Source: Anderseniella sp. (GTDB lineage Bacteria; Pseudomonadota; Alphaproteobacteria; Rhizobiales; Aestuariivirgaceae). Taken from it: a stretch of DNA of 10,389 nucleotides. Made by a program: the position numbers and the translations under genes. The stretch covers positions 1 to 10,389 of the forward strand of contig JABDRA010000163.1 in assembly GCA_013041995.1 (NCBI GenBank), given 5' to 3'. The notes beneath the pieces are model-generated. The model did no database searches, had not been told where the DNA came from, and saw only the letters and a list, made by a program, of their open reading frames with translations. The first letter of the stretch is position 1. The number at the start of each line of letters is the position of its first letter. Shown here piece after piece: positions 1-6,549 of this stretch.

Positions 1-562
1 GCGGAATGGGTTCCTTGCCGTAACCAACGTCAAGATAGATGAAGCCGACTTTCATGCCCTTGAGGCCACCATTGGCATCGATGTATTTGAGGATCGATGA
101 CAGCTGGCTCCAGTAGCTTGTCGGATAGGTGAAGGTCCAGGGGAACTTCTCGCCGATAGCAGCAGCCGACAGGCCATAACCCATCGAGAGCACCGGAATC
201 TTGTCAACCGGTGCTTTTGGAATGAGCTGCAATGTGATGCCGGTTGAATACGGGTTGTACACCAGAGCACCCTTGCCCTTGGTGGACTCGTAACACTCGA
301 CACCCTTCTGGGCATTGTAGCCGGTTTCGCACTCTTCAACGACGATCTTGACGCCGCCGATGCCGCCATCACGGGCATTCAGCATGTTGAAGTAGTCGGC
401 AAAACCGTTTGCCAGTGGTGTGCCACCACTTGCAAATGGACCGGTACGATAGCTCAGCGAAGGCACAAACATTGTGTCTTCGGCCATCGCTACCGGGGCC
501 GTGGTAAATGTAGCGCCAGCCAAAGTGGCAAAGGCTACACCAGTCATCAAAAGCTTCTTCAT
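1..562 (-). CDS. ABC transporter substrate-binding protein, branched-chain amino acid (LivK/Peripla_BP_6) type, N-terminal part
   Basis: Reading leftward from the ATG at 562-560 gives 187 open codons that run off the left edge, so the C-terminal half is missing. Residues 1-27 look like a Sec signal peptide: MKK, a hydrophobic core, and a probable signal peptidase I site at AMA|ED. The mature part (for example SLSYRTGPFASGGTPLANGF, then VEECETGYNAQKGVECYE, then a KVGFIYLD strand) resembles type I periplasmic binding proteins of the hydrophobic amino acid uptake (HAAT) family, whose members bind amino acids, aromatic acids, amides or urea. A strong Shine-Dalgarno sequence (AGGGAGGA) lies just upstream of the ATG and supports this start. 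It follows livM after 130 bp, so it is probably the ligand receptor of the LivHMG transporter encoded beside it. The ligand cannot be read from the sequence. Confidence 0.9.
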   Translation of the reverse strand, partial: MKKLLMTGVAFATLAGATFTTAPVAMAEDTMFVPSLSYRTGPFASGGTPLANGFADYFNMLNARDGGIGGVKIVVEECETGYNAQKGVECYESTKGKGALVYNPYSTGITLQLIPKAPVDKIPVLSMGYGLSAAAIGEKFPWTFTYPTSYWSQLSSILKYIDANGGLKGMKVGFIYLDVGYGKEPIP

Positions 563-692
563 TGGTTTCCTCCCTGAATACCGTCCCGTCGTGGATCCGG
601 TTGCTTTTGTTAATATTTGCGTCATCTGATCCTAACTTGCGGATTGACGACCCTTCAGTTTCTTGCTCCCAAAAAATGCCTCATCTGTCAGA
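563..692 (-). other. 130-bp gap between livM and the binding-protein gene
   Basis: This is the longest gap within the transporter operon; the others are overlaps or about 20 bp. I see no convincing -35/-10 pair and no hairpin with a T-run. It ends in the strong ribosome-binding site of the binding-protein gene. It could hold a weak internal promoter or an mRNA processing site that raises expression of the binding protein over the membrane subunits, but the sequence does not show this directly. Confidence 0.4.
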
Positions 693-1772
693 TCAGGAGT
701 AGGGGAACGGCCACGTCCTGAGTTTCTCTTTTGCGATCTGCCACAGCCGGGCAAGCCCGTGTGGTTCAACGATCAGGAAAAATATGATCATACCCCCGAT
801 CATCATGAAGTTGATGTGCTCGACCGTCGCAGCGTTAACATCCAGTCCCAGCGCCTCCGGCAGCGCCCGGATAATGATCGGCAATATCCAGATGAAAGCC
901 GCGCCCATGTAGCAACCGATCAGGGAGCCCAGCCCGCCGATGATTGCCATGAACAGGAACAGGAACGAATGGTTGATGTCGAAGCTTTCGACTTCGGCCG
1001 CGCCAAGCCAGAAAAACACAAACATGGCACCAGCGACACCACAATAGAATGATGATACCGCAAAAGCCGACAGCTTGGCATATAGCGGGCGCACGCCCAT
1101 CAGCTCAGCGGCAATGTCCATGTCGCGGATCATCATCCAGGACCGCCCGATGCGGCCGCGAATGATATTGGACGCAATCCATGTCATGAACAGCACGATA
1201 GACAGCACGACCAGGTAGCGGGTTACAGGTTGCGCGGCAGCACCCGTCAGGATCACCCCGAAGCTTTCGCGCTGCGGTACTTCGATGGCGCCGGATGCAT
1301 TGTAATTATAGAGCCAGGGTATCCGGATAAACGCCCATTCCAGGAAGAACTGGGCCGCCAGCGTGGTCACCGCCAGATAGAAGCCCTTGATACGCAGCGA
1401 CGGCAAGCCGAACAGGATTCCGACACCGGCGGCAAAGAACCCGGACAACAGCACCATGATGATGATGTTCACATCAGGAAAAATGGTGGTCAGCTTGTAA
1501 CAGGAATACGCCCCTACCCCCATGAAGGCACCGGTACCCAGCGACAATTGCCCGGTATAGCCAACCAGGATGTTCAGGCCGATGGTGGCCAGCGTAAATA
1601 CCAGAAACGGGATCATCACCGTGGTGATGAAAAAATCATTTCCGGCCATTGGTATGATCACATAGGCGATCACCAGCATGGCGATAATGGCGATCTTGTC
1701 CTGCAGGATCGGAAACACCTGGCTGTCGGCAGTGTAGTTCGTCTTGAACTGGCCTACTTCACGATAAAACAT
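693..1772 (-). CDS. livM: Branched-chain amino acid-type ABC transporter permease LivM
   Basis: The 359-aa protein is an integral inner-membrane permease. Hydrophobic segments begin around residue 27 and continue to about 345. Family hallmarks are GYTGQLSLGTGAFMGVGAY (71-89), GLPSLRIKGFYLAVTTLAAQ (122-141), and a cytoplasmic loop GRIGRSWMMIRDMDIAAELMGV that matches the EAA-like ATPase-contact loop of LivM proteins. The start MFYREVGQFKT is typical of this LivM subgroup, so I keep it although the upstream region has only a weak Shine-Dalgarno sequence. It lies 21 bp after livH and would pair with LivH as the heterodimeric channel. It ends in a short polar tail (TWPFPYS). The length is normal for the longer LivM subgroup. 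The substrate class (amino acid, aromatic acid or other) is not defined by the permease. Confidence 0.95.
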   Translation of the reverse strand: MFYREVGQFKTNYTADSQVFPILQDKIAIIAMLVIAYVIIPMAGNDFFITTVMIPFLVFTLATIGLNILVGYTGQLSLGTGAFMGVGAYSCYKLTTIFPDVNIIIMVLLSGFFAAGVGILFGLPSLRIKGFYLAVTTLAAQFFLEWAFIRIPWLYNYNASGAIEVPQRESFGVILTGAAAQPVTRYLVVLSIVLFMTWIASNIIRGRIGRSWMMIRDMDIAAELMGVRPLYAKLSAFAVSSFYCGVAGAMFVFFWLGAAEVESFDINHSFLFLFMAIIGGLGSLIGCYMGAAFIWILPIIIRALPEALGLDVNAATVEHINFMMIGGMIIFFLIVEPHGLARLWQIAKEKLRTWPFPYS

Positions 1773-1793
1773 TTTCTTGTACCCAGCCTCGCC

Positions 1794-2750
1794 CTAAATC
1801 CGTTCGATGATTTTTTCGCCGAACAGCCCTTGCGGCCGGAACAGCAGGAAGATCAATGCAATCACATATGCAAACCAGCCCTCGACACCGCTGCCAAGCA
1901 AACCACCCCAGTAAATCTCAAACAGCTTCTCGCCAAAGCCAATCACCAGGCCGCCGATTATGGCCCCGGGAATCGAGGTGAATCCGCCGATGATCAAAAC
2001 CGGCAGGGCTTTCAGCGCAACAATCTGCAAAGCAAACGAAACATCCGATTTGGCGCCCCACATTATGCCGGTGGCCAGTGCCACGATGCCGGCCGCAAAC
2101 CACACGATTACCCAGATCTGGTTAAGCGAAATACCAACCGACAGGGCTGCCTGGTGGTCATCGGCCACAGCGCGCAAGGCGCGGCCAATGCGGGTCTTGT
2201 TGAAAAAGATCGCCAGCGCGGTCACCAGGACGATCGCCATGATGACCGCGGCCACATCAAGATGCTCAATGATGACAATGCCACCGAAAGGCTCAAATGT
2301 CGTCGATCCGGTCGGCAGTCCCAGTTCCGCGGCAATCATCGGTTTCGGCTCACCGCCGAACACGTATTCGCCAAACCCGATAAGAAAATAGTTCAGCCCG
2401 ATAGTGGCCATGAACAGGATGATTTCTTCCTGGTTCACCAGATTGCGCAGCACAATGCGCTCCACCAGCCACGCCAGTACATACATCGCACCGATGGTCA
2501 GGATCAGTGCACCCCATGCCGGTACGCCGGCCTGGTACAGGCCAACAAGGGTCAGTGCCGCGAACACCACCATGATGCCCTGCGCAAAGTTGAATACGCC
2601 GGATGCCTTGAAAATCAACACGAAGCCCAGCGCAATCAGCGAGTACAGCGTTCCCGCCACAAACCCGGACCACAGGACCTGCAGGAAGAAATCCGGCGCA
2701 GATCCCATTTGCACAAACGGGTCGATCAGAATGTTGTAAAGAATATCCAT
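1794..2750 (-). CDS. livH: Branched-chain amino acid-type ABC transporter permease LivH
   Basis: This 318-aa, highly hydrophobic protein is the second permease of the HAAT-family importer. The N-terminal signature GTLYSLIALGFVLIFKASGV followed by FNFAQG (about 33-58) is characteristic of LivH. A conserved cytoplasmic loop, NKTRIGRALRAVADDHQAALSVGIS, is the expected contact with the ATPases. The C-terminal half contains the GAIIGGLVIGFGEKL element, and the end (LLFRPQGLFGEK) is the usual LivH C-terminus. The gene begins 22 bp after the livG stop and ends 21 bp before livM, which fits one transcript. A purine-rich GGGGAA stretch precedes the ATG at a somewhat long distance. Length is slightly above the roughly 290-300 aa of many LivH proteins, owing to an N-terminal extension of about 20 residues. 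Confidence 0.95.
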   Translation of the reverse strand: MDILYNILIDPFVQMGSAPDFFLQVLWSGFVAGTLYSLIALGFVLIFKASGVFNFAQGIMVVFAALTLVGLYQAGVPAWGALILTIGAMYVLAWLVERIVLRNLVNQEEIILFMATIGLNYFLIGFGEYVFGGEPKPMIAAELGLPTGSTTFEPFGGIVIIEHLDVAAVIMAIVLVTALAIFFNKTRIGRALRAVADDHQAALSVGISLNQIWVIVWFAAGIVALATGIMWGAKSDVSFALQIVALKALPVLIIGGFTSIPGAIIGGLVIGFGEKLFEIYWGGLLGSGVEGWFAYVIALIFLLFRPQGLFGEKIIERI

Positions 2751-2772
2751 TATTGCCTGTTCCCCTGATCCG

Positions 2773-3591
2773 TCAGTGCGCTACGCCGAGATAAGCATCA
2801 ATCACGTCCTGATTGGAGCTGACCTCCGCCGGTGTGCCGTCGGCAATTTTCTCGCCATGATCCAGCACCACCACCCGCGTCGACAGATCCATCACCACCC
2901 CCATGTCGTGCTCGATCAGCGCAATCGTCGTGCCGAACTGATCGTTCACATCGAGAATGAAGCGCGACATGTCTTCTTTTTCTTCCAGGTTCATTCCGGC
3001 CATCGGTTCATCAAGCAGCAACAGCTCCGGTTCCATGGCCAGGGCGCGGGCCAGTTCAACCCGTTTCTGCAACCCGTACGGCAGGCGGCCAACCGGTGTC
3101 CGCCTGATATGCTGGATCTCCAGGAAGTCGATGATCTCCTCGACCCGTTCACGGTGCTCGACCTCTTCCTGCATGGCCGGACCGATGCGCAGCATCTGCC
3201 AGAAGAAGTTTTTGTGCATTTTCAACGTGCGCCCGGACATGATGTTGTCGAGCGTCGACATGCCGCGAAACAGCGCAACGTTCTGGAACGTGCGGGCAAT
3301 GCCCTGAGTGGCGGCAACATAAGGCCGCATCTGCGTGCGGGTTTCGCCCTTGAAGGTGATTTCGCCGACCTGCGGATGATAGAATCCGTTGATGACGTTA
3401 AGCATCGAGGTCTTGCCGGCCCCGTTGGGCCCGATGATCGCACGAATTTCACCCTGGTTGATATTGAAGCTCACATCCTTGATGGCATGCACACCACCGA
3501 ACGACAGTGACACATTGCGTATATCAAGCATGACTTCCGGCGCGTTGGCCCGGCCGCTGCCTGCCTCTGCCGGTTTCACCGCCACATTCAT
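2773..3591 (-). CDS. livG: Branched-chain amino acid-type ABC transporter ATP-binding protein LivG
   Basis: The 272-aa cytoplasmic ATPase has all the expected motifs: Walker A GPNGAGKT (54-61), Q-loop Q103 in TFQN, the signature region LPYGLQKRVELARAL (170-184), Walker B LLLLDEP (190-196) and the switch histidine H228 in IEHDM. The relaxed signature (PYGLQ in place of LSGGQ) is normal for the LivG family. The C-terminal GTPAEVSSNQDVIDAYLG is the BCA_ABC_TP_C tail that separates LivG from LivF. An N-terminal extension of about 20 residues, rich in A and G, precedes the ABC fold. The ATG overlaps the stop of the acyl-CoA synthetase gene by 4 bp (ATGA), with an AAGGAGG ribosome-binding site inside the upstream gene, so translational coupling is likely. 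Its partner LivF is not in the window. Confidence 0.96.
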   Translation of the reverse strand: MNVAVKPAEAGSGRANAPEVMLDIRNVSLSFGGVHAIKDVSFNINQGEIRAIIGPNGAGKTSMLNVINGFYHPQVGEITFKGETRTQMRPYVAATQGIARTFQNVALFRGMSTLDNIMSGRTLKMHKNFFWQMLRIGPAMQEEVEHRERVEEIIDFLEIQHIRRTPVGRLPYGLQKRVELARALAMEPELLLLDEPMAGMNLEEKEDMSRFILDVNDQFGTTIALIEHDMGVVMDLSTRVVVLDHGEKIADGTPAEVSSNQDVIDAYLGVAH

Positions 3592-5564
3592 TCTGCAGCC
3601 TCCTTGAAGCTTGCCCGGTCAATGACATGCAGTTTCATGTCCCTGATTTCGACATCGCCTTCAATGACGCCGCGCCTGCCGTCTTCAAAGGTAACCTCGG
3701 TCTTGATCTTCTGGCGCTTCCTGGCCGGGTCGTACAGGGCATCGATCAGCACCGCATAGCGCTCATTGACCAGCGAGCGGCGCACTTTCGCAGTACGGGT
3801 AATCTCGCCGTCATCAGGATCCAGTTCCTTGTGCAGGATCAAAAAGCGCGAAATCTGCGCACCGGCAACACGCTCTTCCTGCGACAGTTCCCGGTTTACC
3901 TCATCCACGTGCTCTTCAATCATCTTGTAGACATCAGCATGACCTGCCAGTTCCTGGTAGCTGGCATAGACAACATTGTTGCGTTCCGCCCACGAACCCA
4001 CCGATGTCAGGTCGATATTAATAAACGCCGTCACGGAGTCCCTCCCATCGCCGAACGCGACGGCTTCCTTGATGTTCGGGAAGAATTTCAGCTTGTTCTC
4101 AATGTACTTCGGCGGGAACAGCGTGCCGTCATTCAAATGGCCCACGTCCTTGGCCCGGTCGATAATCTTCAGATGACCGTTGTCATCGATGAAGCCGGCA
4201 TCACCGGAATGCACCCAGCCATCTGCGGTCTTGGTATCCCTGGTCGCTTCCTTGTTCTTGTAGTACTCGGTGAAGATGCCCGGCGAACGGTACATCACTT
4301 CGCCACTGTCAGCGATCTTGATTTCCACACCGCCCATGGGCGTACCGACCGTGTCGGCATAAATCTCGCCATCAGGCTGACCTGTGATGTAAACCGCTGC
4401 TTCGGTCTGTCCATAAAGCTGCTTCAGGTTGATGCCGAGCGCCCGGTAATACTTGAATATCTCAGGCCCGATCGCCTCGCCTGCGGTATATCCGATACGC
4501 ACCTTGCTGAGGCCGTAACGGTTTTTCAGCGGGCCATACACCATGAAATTACCCAGCCAGTATTTCAGTCTGGCCATCAGTGGCACGGACTTGCCGTTGA
4601 GAATGTCTTCGCCATACTCACGCGCCACGCCCAGAAAATACTCGAACATTTTCTTCTTGATCGCACTGGCGTCTTCCATGGCGACAGTGGTCTGGGTAAT
4701 CAGGTTTTCATAAATTCGCGGCGGTGCAAATGCGTAGGTCGTGCCAACCTCGCGCCGGTCGACAATAATTGTTTCCGGGCTCTCCGGGCAGTTGACGCAA
4801 TATCCTGAAACATAGGATTGGGCGTAGGAGAACACATGGTCCCCGACCCAGGCCATCGGCAGATAGGCAATGACCTCTTCAACTTCGGTAAGATTGTCGA
4901 AGTCTTGAGCCGTGTCAGCGGCCCAGACACACGCACCCTGCGTCAGCACCACGCCCTTCGGGCGGCCGGTCGTGCCTGAGGTGTACAGGATGATTGCCGT
5001 GTCTTCCGCTTTGCCCTTGGCAATCTCGCTGCGCCATATATCTTCATTTTCACCACTGTCGCGGCCAAGCTGCTGTACCGCCTCATACGAGCGCACGCCC
5101 TCGATGTCATAGTTCTGCAGGCCGCGTTCCTCGTCAAACACGATTTCCTTGAGGTCCGTGTAGGTCTCCCGGATTTCCAGAAGCTTGTCGACCTGTTCCT
5201 GGTTTTCCACCACCGCAAATTTAACGCCGGCATGATCCAGCACATAGCCCATCTCTTCGGCCACCGAGTCCTGATACACCGGCACCGGAATAGCGCCGAG
5301 CGACTGGGCCGAACAGATCGCCCAGTACAACCGGGGCCGGTTGTCACCGACAATTGCCACCCGATCTCCGCGCTTGAGACCCATCGCCCGCAGTCCCAGG
5401 GCCAGGTCACGGATTTCCGTCAACGTGTCAGCCCAGCTCCAGGTCTGCCAGATGCCCAGATCCTTCTCACGCATCGCGGGACGTGCGCCCCTGATCTTGG
5501 CATTTCGCAATAACAGTTTTGGAATCGTGTCGTGCACCGACGCGTCACGCGCTTCAGCAGTCAT
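3588..5564 (-). CDS. AMP-forming long-chain-type acyl-CoA synthetase (fatty acid or aryl acid:CoA ligase)
   Basis: The 658-aa protein belongs to the ANL adenylating superfamily and would make an acyl-CoA from acid, ATP and CoA. Visible motifs are the P-loop YTSGTTGRPKG (194-204), YGQTEAA (384-390), GWVHSGDAG (449-457), the hinge DRAKD (469-473), and a C-terminal TRTAKVRR whose K593 is placed like the catalytic lysine. The length and the large central insertion fit the bacterial long-chain (FadD15-like) group rather than acetyl-CoA synthetase or phenylacetate-CoA ligase. It is the first gene of the liv operon and overlaps livG by 4 bp. This suggests that the imported compound, or a breakdown product of it, is activated by this ligase. 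GGTGGA precedes the ATG at good spacing. The true substrate is unknown; long-chain names are often transferred to enzymes acting on aryl or branched acids. Confidence 0.93.
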   Translation of the reverse strand: MTAEARDASVHDTIPKLLLRNAKIRGARPAMREKDLGIWQTWSWADTLTEIRDLALGLRAMGLKRGDRVAIVGDNRPRLYWAICSAQSLGAIPVPVYQDSVAEEMGYVLDHAGVKFAVVENQEQVDKLLEIRETYTDLKEIVFDEERGLQNYDIEGVRSYEAVQQLGRDSGENEDIWRSEIAKGKAEDTAIILYTSGTTGRPKGVVLTQGACVWAADTAQDFDNLTEVEEVIAYLPMAWVGDHVFSYAQSYVSGYCVNCPESPETIIVDRREVGTTYAFAPPRIYENLITQTTVAMEDASAIKKKMFEYFLGVAREYGEDILNGKSVPLMARLKYWLGNFMVYGPLKNRYGLSKVRIGYTAGEAIGPEIFKYYRALGINLKQLYGQTEAAVYITGQPDGEIYADTVGTPMGGVEIKIADSGEVMYRSPGIFTEYYKNKEATRDTKTADGWVHSGDAGFIDDNGHLKIIDRAKDVGHLNDGTLFPPKYIENKLKFFPNIKEAVAFGDGRDSVTAFINIDLTSVGSWAERNNVVYASYQELAGHADVYKMIEEHVDEVNRELSQEERVAGAQISRFLILHKELDPDDGEITRTAKVRRSLVNERYAVLIDALYDPARKRQKIKTEVTFEDGRRGVIEGDVEIRDMKLHVIDRASFKEAAE

Positions 5565-5695
5565 ATGTCATTTCCACCCTGACAGGCAGCTCTCAGCAAG
5601 CTGCATGGTCATATCCAGTTACCGGTCTTTATGCCGACGATTGTGAGCGAGTGTGCCGAAAAAAAATGCTGTGCACCAGTACTGAGTTGACAGAC

Positions 5696-5722
5696 AGACC
5701 ATATTCTTGTGTTCTATGGTCT
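5696..5722. promoter_or_regulatory. Operator-like inverted repeat AGACCATA-N11-TATGGTCT
   Basis: The arms AGACCATA (5696-5703) and TATGGTCT (5715-5722) are perfect reverse complements separated by 11 nt. The arm centres are 19 bp apart, close to two helical turns, which suits a dimeric DNA-binding protein. The repeat sits 132-158 bp upstream of the acyl-CoA synthetase start. It does not resemble the Crp (TGTGA-N6-TCACA) or Fnr (TTGAT-N4-ATCAA) consensus, so the neighbouring Crp/Fnr-type protein is not an obvious ligand unless its specificity has diverged. It is a candidate operator by symmetry alone; an mRNA hairpin is an alternative. Confidence 0.4.
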
Positions 5723-5735
5723 CAGATTCGGCCTA

Positions 5736-5772
5736 GAGCAACATGGGTTCAGCTGAACCCATAAAGTTGCTC
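5736..5772. repeat. Palindromic element 1: perfect 20-bp palindrome with flanking 7-bp arms
   Basis: The centre ATGGGTTCAG|CTGAACCCAT (5743-5762) is a perfect palindrome. It is flanked by GAGCAAC (5736-5742) and GTTGCTC (5766-5772), which also pair, leaving an AAA bulge at 5763-5765. No T-run follows on either strand, so it is not a standard intrinsic terminator. The layout (CTAGAGC edge, nested stem, intergenic place) recalls the dispersed palindromic repeats that are abundant between genes in Hyphomicrobiales. Membership in a known repeat family is inferred, not shown. Confidence 0.7.
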
Positions 5773-5787
5773 GGTCATTTCCAAAGC

Positions 5788-5835
5788 GATCAGGTTTATG
5801 ATTTTTGGTTGATTCAACCAAAAATCATCCTGATC
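5788..5835. repeat. Palindromic element 2: 31-bp near-perfect palindrome with flanking 7-bp arms
   Basis: Arms ATGATTTTTGGTTGA (5798-5812) and TCAACCAAAAATCAT (5814-5828) are perfect reverse complements around a single T. They are enclosed by GATCAGG (5788-5794) and CCTGATC (5829-5835), with a TTT bulge at 5795-5797. Total pairing is 22 bp. It lies 15 nt past the stop codon of the Crp/Fnr gene, so in that mRNA it would form a strong 3' hairpin that could protect the transcript or help end it. However, no U-run follows. Element 1 read on the opposite strand has the same plan: 7-bp stem, TTT bulge, ATG start, GGTT core. Confidence 0.75.
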
Positions 5836-5850
5836 TAAATGAGACTTCAC

Positions 5851-6522
5851 TCACCCGCCGTAATCTTTCAATCCCTCAATATCCAGTACTTTCAGGCCGG
5901 TTGGCATGAGTTGAATGAGACCGTCATCCGCAAGCGCATGCAAAGACTTGTTGGTGATCTGACGTGAAATACCGGCGAACAGACCGAGGTCTTCCTGCGG
6001 CATTTCAATCACGCGTGGTGTACGTGGAAACAATACCGGATTGTACATTGCCGCTATGGTGTGTGCCAACCGCACCACGGCGCTGCTGGTCCGGTCCCGG
6101 CTTACGATGGCGATAAACTGTCCAAGCCGCTCATTGAGCAATTGCACGAGGAACCGGTTGAATCCGACGGAATTGGCGAACAGCCAGCGAAAGGTGTCGC
6201 CACGCATGATTGCCACCTCAGCATCGGTTACCGCGGCAACATCATAGCGCCGCGCCTCGTCCTTGATGATCGAGCCTTCGCCGAACCAGCCACCGCCCAA
6301 AATGGCGGACACGCCGGCCACCTGGCCGGTATCCGACACATGTCCTATGCGCAGGACACCGCTGATGACGCCGTGCCAGGCATCAACCCGGTCGGAGAAA
6401 TGCGCTACATGCTGGCCGCGTTCAAAGGTTTTCATCCTGACGCCGGACGCTGCATGCGCCAGTTCGTCCTGTGTCAGTTCGCCGGCCCAGACCGCAATGG
6501 CAGCCAGTTCATCGGGTGTCAT
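5851..6522 (-). CDS. Crp/Fnr-family transcriptional regulator
   Basis: The 223-aa protein has a cyclic-nucleotide-binding-like beta-roll (about 25-110, with GGGWFGEGSIIKDEARRYDVAA at 76-97), a long dimerisation helix (about 112-140, NRFLVQLLNERLGQFI) and a winged helix-turn-helix (about 173-205, MPQEDLGLFAGISRQITNKSLHALADDGLIQL). Length and domain order are normal for the family. The protein has no cysteine at all, so an Fnr-type Fe-S sensor is excluded. The cAMP-contacting Arg-Ser of E. coli Crp appears as Arg-Tyr (92-93), so cAMP binding is doubtful. It starts 27 bp after the oxidoreductase stop on the same strand and is probably cotranscribed with it. The ribosome-binding site is weak (GGCGG), which suits low expression. 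Its signal and targets are unknown; the flanking operons are the natural candidates. Confidence 0.9.
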   Translation of the reverse strand: MTPDELAAIAVWAGELTQDELAHAASGVRMKTFERGQHVAHFSDRVDAWHGVISGVLRIGHVSDTGQVAGVSAILGGGWFGEGSIIKDEARRYDVAAVTDAEVAIMRGDTFRWLFANSVGFNRFLVQLLNERLGQFIAIVSRDRTSSAVVRLAHTIAAMYNPVLFPRTPRVIEMPQEDLGLFAGISRQITNKSLHALADDGLIQLMPTGLKVLDIEGLKDYGG

Positions 6523-6549
6523 GATCGTGCCGCCGCTATGGAATATGGC

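Larger units (their letters stand above)
5565..5850. other. Intergenic region between the Crp/Fnr gene and the acyl-CoA synthetase/liv operon
   Basis: These 286 bp must contain the end of the Crp/Fnr transcript and, if the two units are separate, the promoter of the leftward operon. From the right it holds two long palindromes (5788-5835, 5736-5772), an 8-bp inverted repeat with an 11-nt spacer (5696-5722), and a run of eight A on the plus strand (T-run on the minus strand) near 5659-5666 without a convincing stem in front of it. I could not identify a convincing minus-strand -35/-10 pair. I see no protein-coding potential beyond short shadow frames. Confidence 0.7.

Noticed and set aside
170..184. 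Non-canonical ABC signature (LPYGLQ) in LivG as a defect
   Set aside because: Numbers are LivG residues, not bases. This relaxed form is usual in the LivG family, and all other ATPase motifs are intact.
1230..2768. 512-codon open frame on the plus strand
   Set aside because: It lies antisense across livM and livH, and its translation is rich in His, Gln, Arg and Asp without any domain; it is the mirror of codon bias in the two permease genes.
2776..3510. 244-codon open frame on the plus strand
   Set aside because: Antisense to livG, whose ATPase motifs are complete; His/Arg-rich composition typical of a shadow frame.
3627..4808. 393-codon open frame on the plus strand
   Set aside because: Fully antisense to the acyl-CoA synthetase gene, which has all family motifs; the frame has no recognisable domain or ribosome-binding site.
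5687..5720. TTGACA on the plus strand as a promoter
   Set aside because: No good -10 box at 16-18 bp, and no plus-strand gene follows for over 4 kb; any transcript would be antisense to the Crp/Fnr gene.
5736..5835. Palindromes as standard intrinsic terminators
   Set aside because: Neither stem is followed by a T-run on either strand, so they are listed as repeats with a possible 3'-end role only.
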